From: Microbacterium gallinarum
GTDB lineage: Bacteria > Actinomycetota > Actinomycetes > Actinomycetales > Microbacteriaceae
DNA length: 64,000 nt
Assembly: GCF_014837165.1 (NCBI RefSeq)
Contig: NZ_JACSPM010000001.1
Location: 1,322,304 to 1,386,303, forward strand
Direction: 5' to 3'
Shown: one piece after another, positions 1 to 10,164 of the stretch
Numbering within the stretch: the first letter of the stretch is position 1
How the letters are laid out: every line of letters starts with the position of its first letter
Made by a program: the position numbers and the translations under genes
Notes under the pieces: generated by a model
Seen by the model: the letters and a program-made list of their open reading frames with translations, nothing else
What the model was told of the DNA's origin: nothing
The model's database searches: none

Positions 1-1
1 C

Positions 2-1420
2 GCGGTCCGCGAGCTGGTCGCCCGCGAGCGGACTGCGCGCGGCACGACGCAGGGCGAGGTGCGCTCCGCCGCCGCGCTCGCCGCACGCCGCGAGGGCATC
101 GCCTACGACGACGTGCCCGGGGGCCTCACCGCGATCGAGCCCGGCGACTTCGGCTACGGCGACGTGCGGTCGACGTACATGCGCGGCGGATCGCCGGGCA
201 TCGTGCTGCAGCCGGACTCGCCCGCCCAGGTCGCCGAGGCGATCGCTTTCGCCCGCCGGCACCCGGGACTCCCGCTCGCCGTGCGCAGCGGCGGCCACGG
301 GATCAGCGGGCGCAGCACGAACGACGGCGGCATCGTGATCGACCTGCGCCGGCTCGACGCCATCGAGGTCCTCGACGAGGAGCGCCGTCTCGTGCGCATC
401 GGGCCCGGAGCGCGCTGGATGCAGGTCGCCGCGGCCCTCGGCGAGCACGGCTGGGCGCTCACTTCGGGCGATTACGGCGGGGTCGGCGTCGGCGGCCTCG
501 CGACCGCGGGCGGCATCGGCTTCCTCGCGCGCGAGCACGGCCTGACCATCGACCACCTGCGCGCGGTCGAGGTGGTGCTGGCCGATGGATCGATCGTGCG
601 CGCCGACGCCGACACCCACCGCGACCTGTTCTGGGCGGTGCGGGGCGCAGGCGGCAACGTCGGCATCGTCACGGCCTTCGAGTTCGAGGTCGACGAGGTC
701 GGCGCGATCGGGTGGGCGCAGCTCGCGTTCCAGGTCGACGACCTGCCGGAGTTCCTCAAGGGGTACGGCCGCGTCGTCGAGGAGTCGCCGCGGGACCTCA
801 CCGCGTTCCTCCTCGCCGGCGGCCCGCGCCCAGGCCAGCCCCAGGTGGTCCAGCTGTACGGCGTGGTCGACTCCGACGACCCCGACACGATCATCGCGCG
901 GCTGCAGCCGTTCGCCGAGCTGGCGCCGCTCGTGCAGCAGTCCGTGCAGGTCGCGTCGTACGCCCAGGTCATGGCCAATGCGGATCTCGGCCCCCAGCAC
1001 GGCGTGGGCGAGCCCCATTCGCGCTCGGGACTGATCGAGCACATCACGCCCGAGTTCGCAGAGACGGCGGCACGGATGCTGGCCTCCGGCGCGGTGCCGT
1101 TCTTCCAGCTCCGCGCGGTCGGCGGAGCGGTGGCCGACGTGGCCGAGGACGCCACGGCGTACGCCCACCGCTCGGCGAACTTCTCCGTCGTGGCGCTCGG
1201 CTCCGACGCCCAGCGCCTCGACGTGCAGTGGCAGGCGCTCGCCGCGCACACCGCGGGGATGTACCTGAGCTTCGACTCGTCGGAGCGGCCCGAGCGCATC
1301 GCCGAGGCCTTCCCGCCGGCGACGCTCGAGCGGCTGCGCGCCGTGAAGGCCGCGTACGACCCGACGTGCGTGTTCCGCGACAACTTCGCGATCGAGCCGG
1401 CCGAGTCCGAGGCGGCCTGA
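2..1420 (+). CDS. FAD-binding (PCMH/BBE-type) oxidoreductase, probably 5'-partial
   Basis: Probable flavoprotein of the berberine-bridge/6-hydroxynicotine oxidase family; the substrate cannot be told from sequence. The PCMH FAD-binding part carries the motif RSGGHGISG, whose His is the usual covalent FAD attachment site. The second, cysteinyl attachment point of bicovalent members is not present (SGDYGGVG where those have Cys). A glycine-rich segment follows, and the C-terminus has the BBE-like ending YDPTCVFRDNF. A GTG at 59 would give 453 residues, a normal family length. However, the same frame stays open and G/C-rich at third positions up to the window edge, and no convincing ribosome site precedes the GTG, so the true start is probably outside the window. 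The UvrA-like gene follows after 80 bases. Confidence 0.85.
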   Translation, partial: AVRELVARERTARGTTQGEVRSAAALAARREGIAYDDVPGGLTAIEPGDFGYGDVRSTYMRGGSPGIVLQPDSPAQVAEAIAFARRHPGLPLAVRSGGHGISGRSTNDGGIVIDLRRLDAIEVLDEERRLVRIGPGARWMQVAAALGEHGWALTSGDYGGVGVGGLATAGGIGFLAREHGLTIDHLRAVEVVLADGSIVRADADTHRDLFWAVRGAGGNVGIVTAFEFEVDEVGAIGWAQLAFQVDDLPEFLKGYGRVVEESPRDLTAFLLAGGPRPGQPQVVQLYGVVDSDDPDTIIARLQPFAELAPLVQQSVQVASYAQVMANADLGPQHGVGEPHSRSGLIEHITPEFAETAARMLASGAVPFFQLRAVGGAVADVAEDATAYAHRSANFSVVALGSDAQRLDVQWQALAAHTAGMYLSFDSSERPERIAEAFPPATLERLRAVKAAYDPTCVFRDNFAIEPAESEAA

Positions 1421-1500
1421 CCGAACCGAGCAGGATCGAGGAAGCGGGGTGTCCGCGATGGCGGGCAGACTGTAGCGTCGCCATCGATCGGAAGGACCCC

Positions 1501-3858
1501 ATGGCCGAGGCATCCGTCCCCCACATCGCCGACTCGCACGAGGTCATCCGCGTCATCGGAGCTCGTGAGAACAACCTCAAGAACGTCGACGTCGAGATCC
1601 CGAAGCGCCGCCTGACGGTCTTCACGGGGGTCAGCGGCTCCGGCAAGTCATCGCTGGTGTTCGGCACGATCGCCAACGAGTCGCAGCGTCTCATCAATGA
1701 GACCTACCCGACGTTCGTGCAGCAGTTCATGGCGCAGCTCAGCCGCCCCGAGGTCGACGGGCTCGAGAACGTGAGTCCGGCGATCATCGTCGATCAGGAG
1801 CGCATGGGCGCGAACGCGCGGTCGACCGTGGGCACGGCGACCGATGCCCACGCCATGCTGCGTCTGCTGTTCAGCCGCATCGGGCAGCCGCACGTCGGAT
1901 CGCCGCAGGCGTTCTCGTTCAACGTGCCCTCGGTGTCGGGAGCCGGCGCGGTCACGATCGCCGTCGGCAAGGACAAGGGCAAGAAGGAGCGCCGCTCGTT
2001 CGAGATCACGGGGGGCATGTGCCCGCGCTGCGAAGGACTGGGCGAGGTGAGCGACGTCGACCTCGACGAGCTCTACGACAAGACCAGGTCGCTCGCCGAC
2101 GGCGCGATCACCATCCCCGGGTACAGCCCCGACGGCTGGATGGTGAAGGGGTACACCGAGTCGGGCCTCGTCGACCCGAACAAGCCCATCCAGGACTACA
2201 CCGAGCAGGAGCGCGCCGACTTCCTCTACAAGGAGCCGACGAAGATCAAGATCCAGGGCATCAACATGACCTACGAGGGTCTGGTGCCGAAGATCACGAA
2301 GTCGATGCTCCAGAAGGACCGCGACTCGCTGCAGCCGCACATCCGCGCGTTCGTCGACCGCGCCGTGAAGTTCCTCCCGTGCCCCGAGTGCGGCGGCACG
2401 CGTCTCAACGAGGGTGCGCGCTCGTCGAAGATCAACGGGATCAGCATCGCGGACGCCGCGGCAATGCAGATCACCGATCTCGCGGCGTGGCTCGAGACCG
2501 TCGACACCCCTGACGTGGCGCCGCTGATGGTCAGCCTGCGCCAGCTCATCGGGTCGTTCATCGACATCGGCCTGGGCTACCTGTCGCTCGACCGCGCGTC
2601 CGGCACCCTGTCGGGGGGCGAGGCGCAGCGCACGAAGATGATCCGCCACCTCGGCTCCGCACTCACCGACATCTCGTACGTCTTCGACGAGCCCACGGCG
2701 GGGCTGCATCCGCATGACATCCAGCGCATGAACGCCCTGCTGCTCCTGCTGCGCGACAAGGGCAACACCGTGCTCGTCGTCGAGCACAAGCCCGAGGTGA
2801 TCGAGATCGCCGACCACGTCGTCGACCTGGGGCCCGGCGCGGGAAAGGCGGGCGGCGAGATCCAGTACGAGGGTGACGTCCCGGGGCTGCGCGCCTCGGG
2901 AACGATCACCGGGCGGCACCTCGACGACCGCGCGCGGCTGAAGGAGTCGACGCGGATGCCGAAGGGGGCGCTCGAGATCCGCGGCGCAACCCAGCACAAC
3001 CTCAAGAGCGTCGACGTCGACATCCCCCTCGGCATCCTGACTGTCGTGACCGGCGTCGCCGGATCGGGCAAGTCGTCGCTCATCCACGGCAACGTGCCCG
3101 CGTTCGACGACGTCGTGGTCGTCGACCAGTCGCCGATCAAGGGCAACAGGCGCTCCAGCCCCGCCACCTACACCGGCATCCTCGACACGGTGCGCACCGC
3201 ATTCGCGAAGGCGAACGGGGTCAAGCCGGCTCTCTTCAGCGCCAACTCCGAGGGCGCGTGCCCGGCCTGCCGGGGGCTCGGCGTGATCATCACGAACCTC
3301 GGCTTCACGCAGACGGTCGAGACGCTGTGCGAGCTGTGCGAGGGCACCGGCTTCAGCGACGTCGTGCTGGAGTACACGCTCGACGGGAAGAACATCGCCG
3401 AAGTCCTCGCGATGTCGGCGGCCGAGGCCGCCGACTTCCTCGGCAAGGGGCCGGCGCACACCATCCTCGTCCGCATGATCGACGTCGGCCTCGGCTACCT
3501 CACGCTCGGCCAGGCGCTCAACACCCTGTCCGGCGGCGAGCGACAGCGACTCAAGCTTGCGATCTCGATGGCCAAGAAGGGCGCGATCTACGTGCTCGAC
3601 GAGCCGACGACCGGTCTGCACCTCGCCGATGTCGACAACATGCTCGGGATGCTCGACCGCCTGGTCGACGCCGGCAACAGCGTCATCGTGATCGAGCACC
3701 ACCAGGCGGTCATGGCGCACGCGGACTGGATCATCGACCTCGGCCCGGGCGCCGGACACGACGGCGGAGAGATCGTCTTCGAAGGCACACCCGCCGATCT
3801 CGTGGCGTCGGACACGGGCCTCACCGCGAAGCATCTCCGCGAATACATCGCACGCTGA
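1501..3858 (+). CDS. UvrA-like ABC ATPase (short paralogue, 785 aa)
   Basis: Twin-ABC ATPase of the UvrA family, predicted cytoplasmic and DNA- or drug-damage related. Visible in order: Walker A GVSGSGKSS, zinc-finger pairs CPRCEGLG and CPECGGT, signature TLSGGEAQR, Walker B VFDEPTAGLH, a second Walker A GVAGSGKSS, another zinc module CPACRGLG/CELCEGTG, signature TLSGGERQR and Walker B VLDEPTTGLH. At 785 residues it is about 170 shorter than canonical UvrA, as expected for the paralogue class that lacks the UvrB-interaction insert; some of these confer drug self-resistance. The ATG at 1501 follows a GGAAGGA ribosome site at 1490-1496. The frame runs open upstream of 1501, but that part is the shadow of the preceding gene. 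It is not the housekeeping uvrA, because no uvrB or uvrC lies nearby. Confidence 0.9.
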   Translation: MAEASVPHIADSHEVIRVIGARENNLKNVDVEIPKRRLTVFTGVSGSGKSSLVFGTIANESQRLINETYPTFVQQFMAQLSRPEVDGLENVSPAIIVDQERMGANARSTVGTATDAHAMLRLLFSRIGQPHVGSPQAFSFNVPSVSGAGAVTIAVGKDKGKKERRSFEITGGMCPRCEGLGEVSDVDLDELYDKTRSLADGAITIPGYSPDGWMVKGYTESGLVDPNKPIQDYTEQERADFLYKEPTKIKIQGINMTYEGLVPKITKSMLQKDRDSLQPHIRAFVDRAVKFLPCPECGGTRLNEGARSSKINGISIADAAAMQITDLAAWLETVDTPDVAPLMVSLRQLIGSFIDIGLGYLSLDRASGTLSGGEAQRTKMIRHLGSALTDISYVFDEPTAGLHPHDIQRMNALLLLLRDKGNTVLVVEHKPEVIEIADHVVDLGPGAGKAGGEIQYEGDVPGLRASGTITGRHLDDRARLKESTRMPKGALEIRGATQHNLKSVDVDIPLGILTVVTGVAGSGKSSLIHGNVPAFDDVVVVDQSPIKGNRRSSPATYTGILDTVRTAFAKANGVKPALFSANSEGACPACRGLGVIITNLGFTQTVETLCELCEGTGFSDVVLEYTLDGKNIAEVLAMSAAEAADFLGKGPAHTILVRMIDVGLGYLTLGQALNTLSGGERQRLKLAISMAKKGAIYVLDEPTTGLHLADVDNMLGMLDRLVDAGNSVIVIEHHQAVMAHADWIIDLGPGAGHDGGEIVFEGTPADLVASDTGLTAKHLREYIAR

Positions 3859-3965
3859 TCGACGGGGGCGCCCGTGGGTGATTCTCCCCATGGTCGCCCG
3901 CGTCGCTCCCGGAATACGATCTCCCAGGCGAGCAGCCTCCCTCGGGGGTGTCCGGATTCCCGGGT

Positions 3966-3971
3966 TAGGCT
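3966..3971 (+). promoter_or_regulatory. Candidate -10 box for the nine-gene operon
   Basis: TAGGCT lies 63 nt upstream of the start codon of the giant surface-protein gene, within the only intergenic gap ahead of this operon. The same hexamer serves as -10 elsewhere in the window. No good -35 element is visible, so this is a suggestion only. Confidence 0.35.
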
Positions 3972-4034
3972 GGTGCTTTCTGCCACTGCGCTCGCCCCGC
4001 ATGCACCGACCGCCCGGAGGAGGCCGAGGGTCTG

Positions 4035-7000
4035 ATGAAGTCGTTCGCGTGGCTCCGCTCACGCCCACGCGCCGTCGCCTCGGCGAGCATCATCACGGCG
4101 GCAGCCGTCGCCATCACGACGATGGCGTTCGTCTACGAGGGCAATCCCACGACCGAGGTCGACCTCCACGACGGCGGCGTCTGGGTGACCAAGCGGTCAT
4201 CGCTCCTCGTCGGCCACTTCAACCACGAGTCGCAGGTGCTCGACGGCGGGCTCCGCACGGTCGGCACCGACTACGACATCCTCCAGTCCGGGACCAACGT
4301 GCTCGTCGTCGATGAGACCGAATCCAGCGTCACGTCGGTCGATCCGGCGATGGTCGCGCTCAACGAGTCCGCCGACGTCCCCGGCGGCGCGAAGGTCGTG
4401 CTCGGCGGCACGGCCGTCGGCATCCTCGATCCGTCGTCGGGTGACCTGTGGGTCGTGCCGTCCGCATCGGTCGGCTCGTTCGAGGTGCAGGCCGCCGAGC
4501 CCATCGCGAACGTCGGCAAGGGAGCGGATGTCGCGGCCGGCGTCGACGGCACCGTCTACGCCGTGTCGGCCGAGGACGCCGAGATCGTGACAGTCCGCAC
4601 CGACGCCGAAGGAGCGCCCGCCGGAGATCCGTCTCGCGCAGGCGTCGAGGGCCTCGAGTCCGGTGCCACCGTGTCGATCTCCGTCGTGGGCGATGTGCCG
4701 GCCGTCTTGGATGCCAAGAGCGGCATGCTGTTCGCCGCCGGCCGGACCACCGAGGTCGAGGGCGGCCGTTCGGCAGTCCTGCAGCACGCGTCCGCGCAGA
4801 ACGACTCGGTCGTGCTCGCGACCGCGGACGCACTCGTGCGGGTGCCCCTGGACGGCTCCGAGCCCGTTGCGCAGCCCGCCGGCGCCGAGGGCGGGGCCGC
4901 CGCCCCGGTCTTCCTCGAGGGCTGCGCGTACGCCGCGTGGAACGGATCCGGCAAGTTCATCCGCGACTGCGTGGGCGACGGCGACGACCTCGCCACCGAC
5001 ATCGAGGGCGTGAAGGCGTCGTCGGTGCTGCAGTTCCGCGTGAACCGCGACGTCGTCGTGCTCAACGACGTCATCGGCGGTGCGGCCTGGATGGCCAGCG
5101 ACAGCATGCAGCGGGTCGACAACTGGAACGAGATCACTCCGCCCGAGGGCGAGGCCGAAGAGGACGAGCAGACCACCGAGGAGACCGTCGAGACGACCCT
5201 CCCCGAGCGCTCCGAGGTCAACACCCCGCCGGTCGCCACCGACGACTCCTTCGGCGTGCGGCCGGGCCGCACGACCCTGCTTCCGGTGCTCGACAACGAC
5301 AGCGACCCCGACGGCGACGTGCTGATCGCGGCGGTCGCCGACGACGGCCCCGCCTTCGGTGAGATCACCACCGTCAACGACGGAGCGGCCCTGCAGATCG
5401 CCGTCCCCGAGAACGCATCGGGCACCACGTCGTTCGTCTATGAGATCGACGACGGCCGCGGCGGAACCGACACGGCACGCGTCTCGCTCAGCGTCCACGA
5501 CTGGAGCGTGAATTCGCCCCCGGTGCAGAAGCGCGTCACGAGCGTCGTGGTCGAGGCAGGAGGCGTCGTCTCGTACAACGTGCTCCCCGACTGGATCGAC
5601 CCGGACGGCGACGACGTCTTCCTGCTCGGCGTGGCCCCCGCCGAGGGAGACGAAGCGGACTTCACCGCCGACGGACGCATCACGTACCGCGCGGTGGGCG
5701 GCACGCAGGGCCGCAAGGACGTCGCTATCACGGTCTCGGACGGCACGGAGGAGGCGGCCGGCATCGTGCGCTTCGACGTGCGCCCGCTCGGGTCGACCGA
5801 CCCCGTGACGAACGCAGACCGCGTCGTCGTGCAGGCCGGGCAGGTCGCGACGATCGCCCCGCTCGCCAACGACACGAGCTCGGGTCGCGAGCCGCTGCGC
5901 CTGGTGCGCGTCGACGAGGTCTCCGGCGCGCGCATCGTGCCCGACTTCGCGAACAAGACCTTCACGTTCCTGTCGGACGTCCCCGGCGACTACTACGTCC
6001 AGTACCTCGTCGCTGCCGGCTCCAAGAACGCCGAAGGACTCGTCCGCGTGCAGGTGCTCGCCGACAACGACACGACGTCACCGCCGGTCGCCGTGCGCGA
6101 CGTCGCCCTGCTGCCAAGCGGGGGCGAAGTGCTCGTCAACGTGCTCGCAAACGACACCGACCCGGCGGGCGGCATCCTCGTCGTCCAGTCGGTGACCGTC
6201 GAGCCCAACTCCGGCATCTCCGTCGCGGTGATCAACCACGAGACGATCCGCATCGCCGATCAGGCCGCTCTCGGATCGCAGGTGCGCATCTCGTACCGCG
6301 TCTCGAACGGCGCGAAGTCCGCCGAGGGCGAAGTGATCGTCATCCCGATCCCCGCGCCGTCCAAGCTGCAGCCGCCCGTCGCCAACGACGACCAGATCGT
6401 GGTGCGCGCAGGGGACGTCGTCAACATCCCGGTGCTCGACAACGACTACCACCCGAACGGCGACGCCATCCACGTCGCCCCCGACCTCGTGCCGCCCCTC
6501 GTCGAACCCGAGGACGGCGAGATGTTCGTGTCTCAGGACGTGCTCCGCTTCCGGGCGTCCGACGAGCCGGGTACGGTCTACGCGACGTACGAGGTGATCG
6601 ACAGCACCGGACAGAAGGACGCCGGCTACGTCACGATCCAGGTCCTGCCGGTGAATGAGGAGACCAACGCCGCGCCGCGACCGCGCGACATCGTGGCGCG
6701 CGCTCTCGAGGGCAGCCAGGTGCGCATCGCGATCCCGCTCGACGGCATCGACGCCGACGGCGACTCGGTGCGGCTCGAAGGCATCGCCTCGCCGCCGTCG
6801 AAGGGACGCGTCGTCGAGATGGGCGCCGATCACCTCGTGTACGAGGCGTTCGACGATGCCGGCGGGGTGGACGCGTTCACGTACCGCGTGCGCGACCGGA
6901 TCGGCGCCGAGGCGACCGGCTCGATCCGCGTCGGCATCGCTCCTGCCGAGACGTCGAACCAGGCGCCGTTCGCCGCGAAGGACGCCGTCGTCATGCGACC

Positions 7001-10000
7001 CGGCCGGATCGTGGCGGTGCCCGTCACGGCCAACGACTCCGACCCCGACGGCGACGAGTTCGCGCTCCTGCGCGACGGTCTCATCCTCCCGGACGTCGAG
7101 GGCCTGGAGGCGAAGGTGACCGGTGACCGCGTCATCGTCACGGCTCCCGACGAGGAGCTCGAGACCTCGCTGCAGTACACGATCCGCGATGAGCGCGGGG
7201 CGACGTCGAAGGCGGTCCTGCAGATCACGGTCGACGAGGACGTGCCGCTCCTGAGGCCCATCGCGCGGGACGACTACGTGCAGGCCGCCGACGTCGACGG
7301 CGAGACCGTCGACCTCGAGGTCCTCGCCAACGACGAGGACCCCGACGGCACGGTCGACGAGCTCACGGTGACCGTGGGCGACGCGGGTGCCCGCGTGCTG
7401 GGCAACGACCGGGTGCGCGTCACCATCGACGACCGCGACCGGCTCGTGAAGTACACCATCACCGACCGCGACGGGTTCGAGGCATCCGCCTTCATCCATG
7501 TCCCGTCGATGAGCTCACTGCCGCCCACCCTCATCTCGACCGAGGCGGTCGAGGTCGACAGCGGCGAGACCATCGAGCTCCCGCTGAGCGAGTACGTAGA
7601 GGTCGCGGGCGGTGGATCCGTCGTGATCACCGAGGCTGCGAAGGTCAGCGCGGTCAACGCCGACGGCGCGAACCTCGTGAAGGACCAGCGGACGCTCGTG
7701 TACACCTCGAAGGACGGGTACTTCGGGCAGGACGCGCTGACGTTCGAAGTGACCACCGGCAGTGGCCCGGACGACCCGAAGGGCCGCAAGGCGACGCTGA
7801 CGCTGCCGATCACGGTGCTCCCGCCCGACAACCAGCAGCCGGAGTTCGTCAACGGCTCGCTGGATGTGGCACCGGGAGAAGACCCCAAGGGCCTCGATCT
7901 GCGCGCCCTCACCACCGATCCCGACGTCGACGACCTCGACGGCATGCGGTACGAGATCGTGGGCGGCGCTCCCGCCGGCATCACGGCGTCGGTGGCCGGG
8001 CAGGAGCTGCGGGTCAGCGCCGGCGCCGACACTCCGAAGGGCACGCTGGAGCGACTGACCATCCGCGTGAGCGACGGCGAGACCGAGCCCATCGAGGGCA
8101 CGGTCACGGTGCGCGTCACCGCTTCGACCCGCGAACTCGCGACCGCCAATGACGACATCATCGACGAGGCGCACCAGGGCGACACGGTGACCGTCAACGT
8201 GCTCCGCAACGACGTCAACCCGTTCCGCGAGGGCCCGCTGACGGTCGTCGACGTGATCACCGAGACCGGCCGCGGCACCGCCGTCATCGATGGCGACGCG
8301 GTGCGCGTCACGCCGGACGAGACGTTCTTCGGCACGATGGTGGTCCGCTATCGCGTGGCGGATGTCACGAACGACCCCGACCGCGAGGTCGAGGCCCGTA
8401 TCCGGCTGACCGTGCAGGGCAAGCCCGATGCGCCGGGCACCCCCGTCGTCTCGAGCGTGCAGGACCGCACGGTGGTGCTGTCGTGGACGCCGCCGGCCAA
8501 CAACGGCGCCGAGATCACCTCGTACGAGGTCTCGTCGACCGCGGGGAACTACACGAAGGTGTGCGCGTCCACCACGTGCACCCTCGACGGCCTGACGAAC
8601 AACGTCGAGTACAACTTCACCGTGGTCGCGATCAACCGCGTCGGACCGTCCGACCCGTCGGCGCCGTCCGAGACCGCGCGTCCGGACGCCCGCCCCGACA
8701 CGCCGCAGCCGCCGACCCTCGCCTTCGGCGACCAGAGCCTCCAGGTCGCATGGGTCACGCCGACGACGCCGGGCTCGCCGGTGGAGTCGTTCACGCTCGA
8801 GATCTCCCCCGCTCCGCCTTCGGGCGTCGTGCAGAAGACCGGCGTCACCGGTAACTCCCTTGTGTGGGAGGGGCTCGAGAACGGCGTCAACTACCAGGTG
8901 CGCGTGCGCGCCCACAACCGGGCGCCCGAGCCGTCGAGCTGGAGCGCGTGGTCGGCGTCCGAGATCCCGGCACGCGCCCCCGATGCGGCCGGCGCCCCGT
9001 CGGTCGAGCGTCTCGACCCGGTCGGCACGCAGGCGCAGATGCGCGTCTCCTGGGTGGCTCCCGCCAACAACGGCGACGCGATCGCCGAATACCGGCTCAA
9101 CGTTCTGCGCGGCGGAGCGGTCGTGAACACGATCGCCGGGATCCCGGGCGGCCAGACGTCGCAGGCCCTCGCCATCGACGCGTCGACCACCGACTACACG
9201 TTCACGGTCGCGGCGCGCAACAAGGCGGGCTGGGGCCCCGACAGCGCGCCGTCGGCGCCGCGCCGCGCCTTCACCCCGCCGGGAGCGCCGACGAACGTCC
9301 AGGCGTCGACGCCGAGCGGCAACAGCGCGGTCGTCGTGACGTACAACCCGGCGCCGGGCAACGGCGCGAACGCGAGCGAGCTGCGCTACGAGTACTCGCT
9401 CAACGGCGGCGGCTGGCAGGCGAACTGGGACGGCCGCACGATCGGCGGGCTCAGCAACGGCCAGCAGTACACCGTGCGCGTCCGCGCGTACACCGCGCTC
9501 GACGGCGTCCGCTACGACGGCGCCGAGTCGGCGCCGTCCAACCAGGTGATCCCGTACGGCCCGGTGCGCAACCCCAGCGTCGACGCCTCCCGAAACGGCC
9601 GTGACATCACGTTCAGCTGGAACGCCCCGGCGCCGAACGGCCGCAACATCACCCAGATGCAGATCCGCATCGACGGCGGCAACTGGCAGAACGTCGCCAA
9701 CAACGGCTCGCGCACGAACACCTACGCCTACAGCACGCGACACACCATCGACGCGCGGGCGCAGGATGCCGCAGGCCAGTGGTCGGCGGTCGTCTCGGCC
9801 GCGGCGACCACGGTGGATCCGCCCGAGCCGCGCGCCTGGGTGACGAAGGGCGCCTCGGCGCAGGGCCAGCCGGGCTGCAGCAGCTCGCAGTGCGCCTACT
9901 TCGTCGTCAACACGCAGGACTTCCCCGCAGGCAACTACTCGGTGGGATGCAACGCGACCGGCCCGTACGGCGGCACGCCTTTCGTCCAGGGCGCCAGCCG

Positions 10001-10109
10001 CAACATCGGGGCGAACGACCGGGTCCAGCTCGGCTGCTACTTCGGCGACGACGGCGCGGAGGTCTGGGTCACCATCGGCGGCAAGGCCTACGAACGCCGT
10101 ACGTGGTAG
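4035..10109 (+). CDS. Giant Ig-like/fibronectin type III surface protein (2024 aa)
   Basis: Predicted envelope-anchored, mostly extracellular repeat protein. Residues 11-34 form a hydrophobic anchor or signal after a basic start. About 350 residues of irregular beta-rich sequence follow, then an acidic linker. From about residue 395 to 1460 there are eleven Ig/cadherin-like repeats spaced about 97 residues apart, with signatures such as PPVATDDSFGVRPG and LDNDSDPDGD (probable calcium sites). Five fibronectin type III modules (for example VVLSWTPPANNGAEITSYEV) run from about 1463 to 1925. The last about 95 residues form a separate module with four cysteines, ending in WVTIGGKAYERRTW. The ATG is preceded by GGAGGAGG at 4016-4023. 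It is the first gene of the kinase/MoxR operon, 55 bases ahead of moxR. Likely role: adhesion or wall scaffold; the actual ligand is unknown. Confidence 0.85.
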   Translation: MKSFAWLRSRPRAVASASIITAAAVAITTMAFVYEGNPTTEVDLHDGGVWVTKRSSLLVGHFNHESQVLDGGLRTVGTDYDILQSGTNVLVVDETESSVTSVDPAMVALNESADVPGGAKVVLGGTAVGILDPSSGDLWVVPSASVGSFEVQAAEPIANVGKGADVAAGVDGTVYAVSAEDAEIVTVRTDAEGAPAGDPSRAGVEGLESGATVSISVVGDVPAVLDAKSGMLFAAGRTTEVEGGRSAVLQHASAQNDSVVLATADALVRVPLDGSEPVAQPAGAEGGAAAPVFLEGCAYAAWNGSGKFIRDCVGDGDDLATDIEGVKASSVLQFRVNRDVVVLNDVIGGAAWMASDSMQRVDNWNEITPPEGEAEEDEQTTEETVETTLPERSEVNTPPVATDDSFGVRPGRTTLLPVLDNDSDPDGDVLIAAVADDGPAFGEITTVNDGAALQIAVPENASGTTSFVYEIDDGRGGTDTARVSLSVHDWSVNSPPVQKRVTSVVVEAGGVVSYNVLPDWIDPDGDDVFLLGVAPAEGDEADFTADGRITYRAVGGTQGRKDVAITVSDGTEEAAGIVRFDVRPLGSTDPVTNADRVVVQAGQVATIAPLANDTSSGREPLRLVRVDEVSGARIVPDFANKTFTFLSDVPGDYYVQYLVAAGSKNAEGLVRVQVLADNDTTSPPVAVRDVALLPSGGEVLVNVLANDTDPAGGILVVQSVTVEPNSGISVAVINHETIRIADQAALGSQVRISYRVSNGAKSAEGEVIVIPIPAPSKLQPPVANDDQIVVRAGDVVNIPVLDNDYHPNGDAIHVAPDLVPPLVEPEDGEMFVSQDVLRFRASDEPGTVYATYEVIDSTGQKDAGYVTIQVLPVNEETNAAPRPRDIVARALEGSQVRIAIPLDGIDADGDSVRLEGIASPPSKGRVVEMGADHLVYEAFDDAGGVDAFTYRVRDRIGAEATGSIRVGIAPAETSNQAPFAAKDAVVMRPGRIVAVPVTANDSDPDGDEFALLRDGLILPDVEGLEAKVTGDRVIVTAPDEELETSLQYTIRDERGATSKAVLQITVDEDVPLLRPIARDDYVQAADVDGETVDLEVLANDEDPDGTVDELTVTVGDAGARVLGNDRVRVTIDDRDRLVKYTITDRDGFEASAFIHVPSMSSLPPTLISTEAVEVDSGETIELPLSEYVEVAGGGSVVITEAAKVSAVNADGANLVKDQRTLVYTSKDGYFGQDALTFEVTTGSGPDDPKGRKATLTLPITVLPPDNQQPEFVNGSLDVAPGEDPKGLDLRALTTDPDVDDLDGMRYEIVGGAPAGITASVAGQELRVSAGADTPKGTLERLTIRVSDGETEPIEGTVTVRVTASTRELATANDDIIDEAHQGDTVTVNVLRNDVNPFREGPLTVVDVITETGRGTAVIDGDAVRVTPDETFFGTMVVRYRVADVTNDPDREVEARIRLTVQGKPDAPGTPVVSSVQDRTVVLSWTPPANNGAEITSYEVSSTAGNYTKVCASTTCTLDGLTNNVEYNFTVVAINRVGPSDPSAPSETARPDARPDTPQPPTLAFGDQSLQVAWVTPTTPGSPVESFTLEISPAPPSGVVQKTGVTGNSLVWEGLENGVNYQVRVRAHNRAPEPSSWSAWSASEIPARAPDAAGAPSVERLDPVGTQAQMRVSWVAPANNGDAIAEYRLNVLRGGAVVNTIAGIPGGQTSQALAIDASTTDYTFTVAARNKAGWGPDSAPSAPRRAFTPPGAPTNVQASTPSGNSAVVVTYNPAPGNGANASELRYEYSLNGGGWQANWDGRTIGGLSNGQQYTVRVRAYTALDGVRYDGAESAPSNQVIPYGPVRNPSVDASRNGRDITFSWNAPAPNGRNITQMQIRIDGGNWQNVANNGSRTNTYAYSTRHTIDARAQDAAGQWSAVVSAAATTVDPPEPRAWVTKGASAQGQPGCSSSQCAYFVVNTQDFPAGNYSVGCNATGPYGGTPFVQGASRNIGANDRVQLGCYFGDDGAEVWVTIGGKAYERRTW

Positions 10110-10164
10110 CCGGCGCACGCACCACGACGAGCACGACGAGAAAGACAACGGACAGGACATCACC

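Noticed and set aside
712..3858. 1048-codon frame that would fuse extra sequence to the UvrA-like protein
   Set aside because: The part before 1501 overlaps the oxidoreductase gene in another frame and is composed of Arg/Pro/Gly; a ribosome site precedes 1501.
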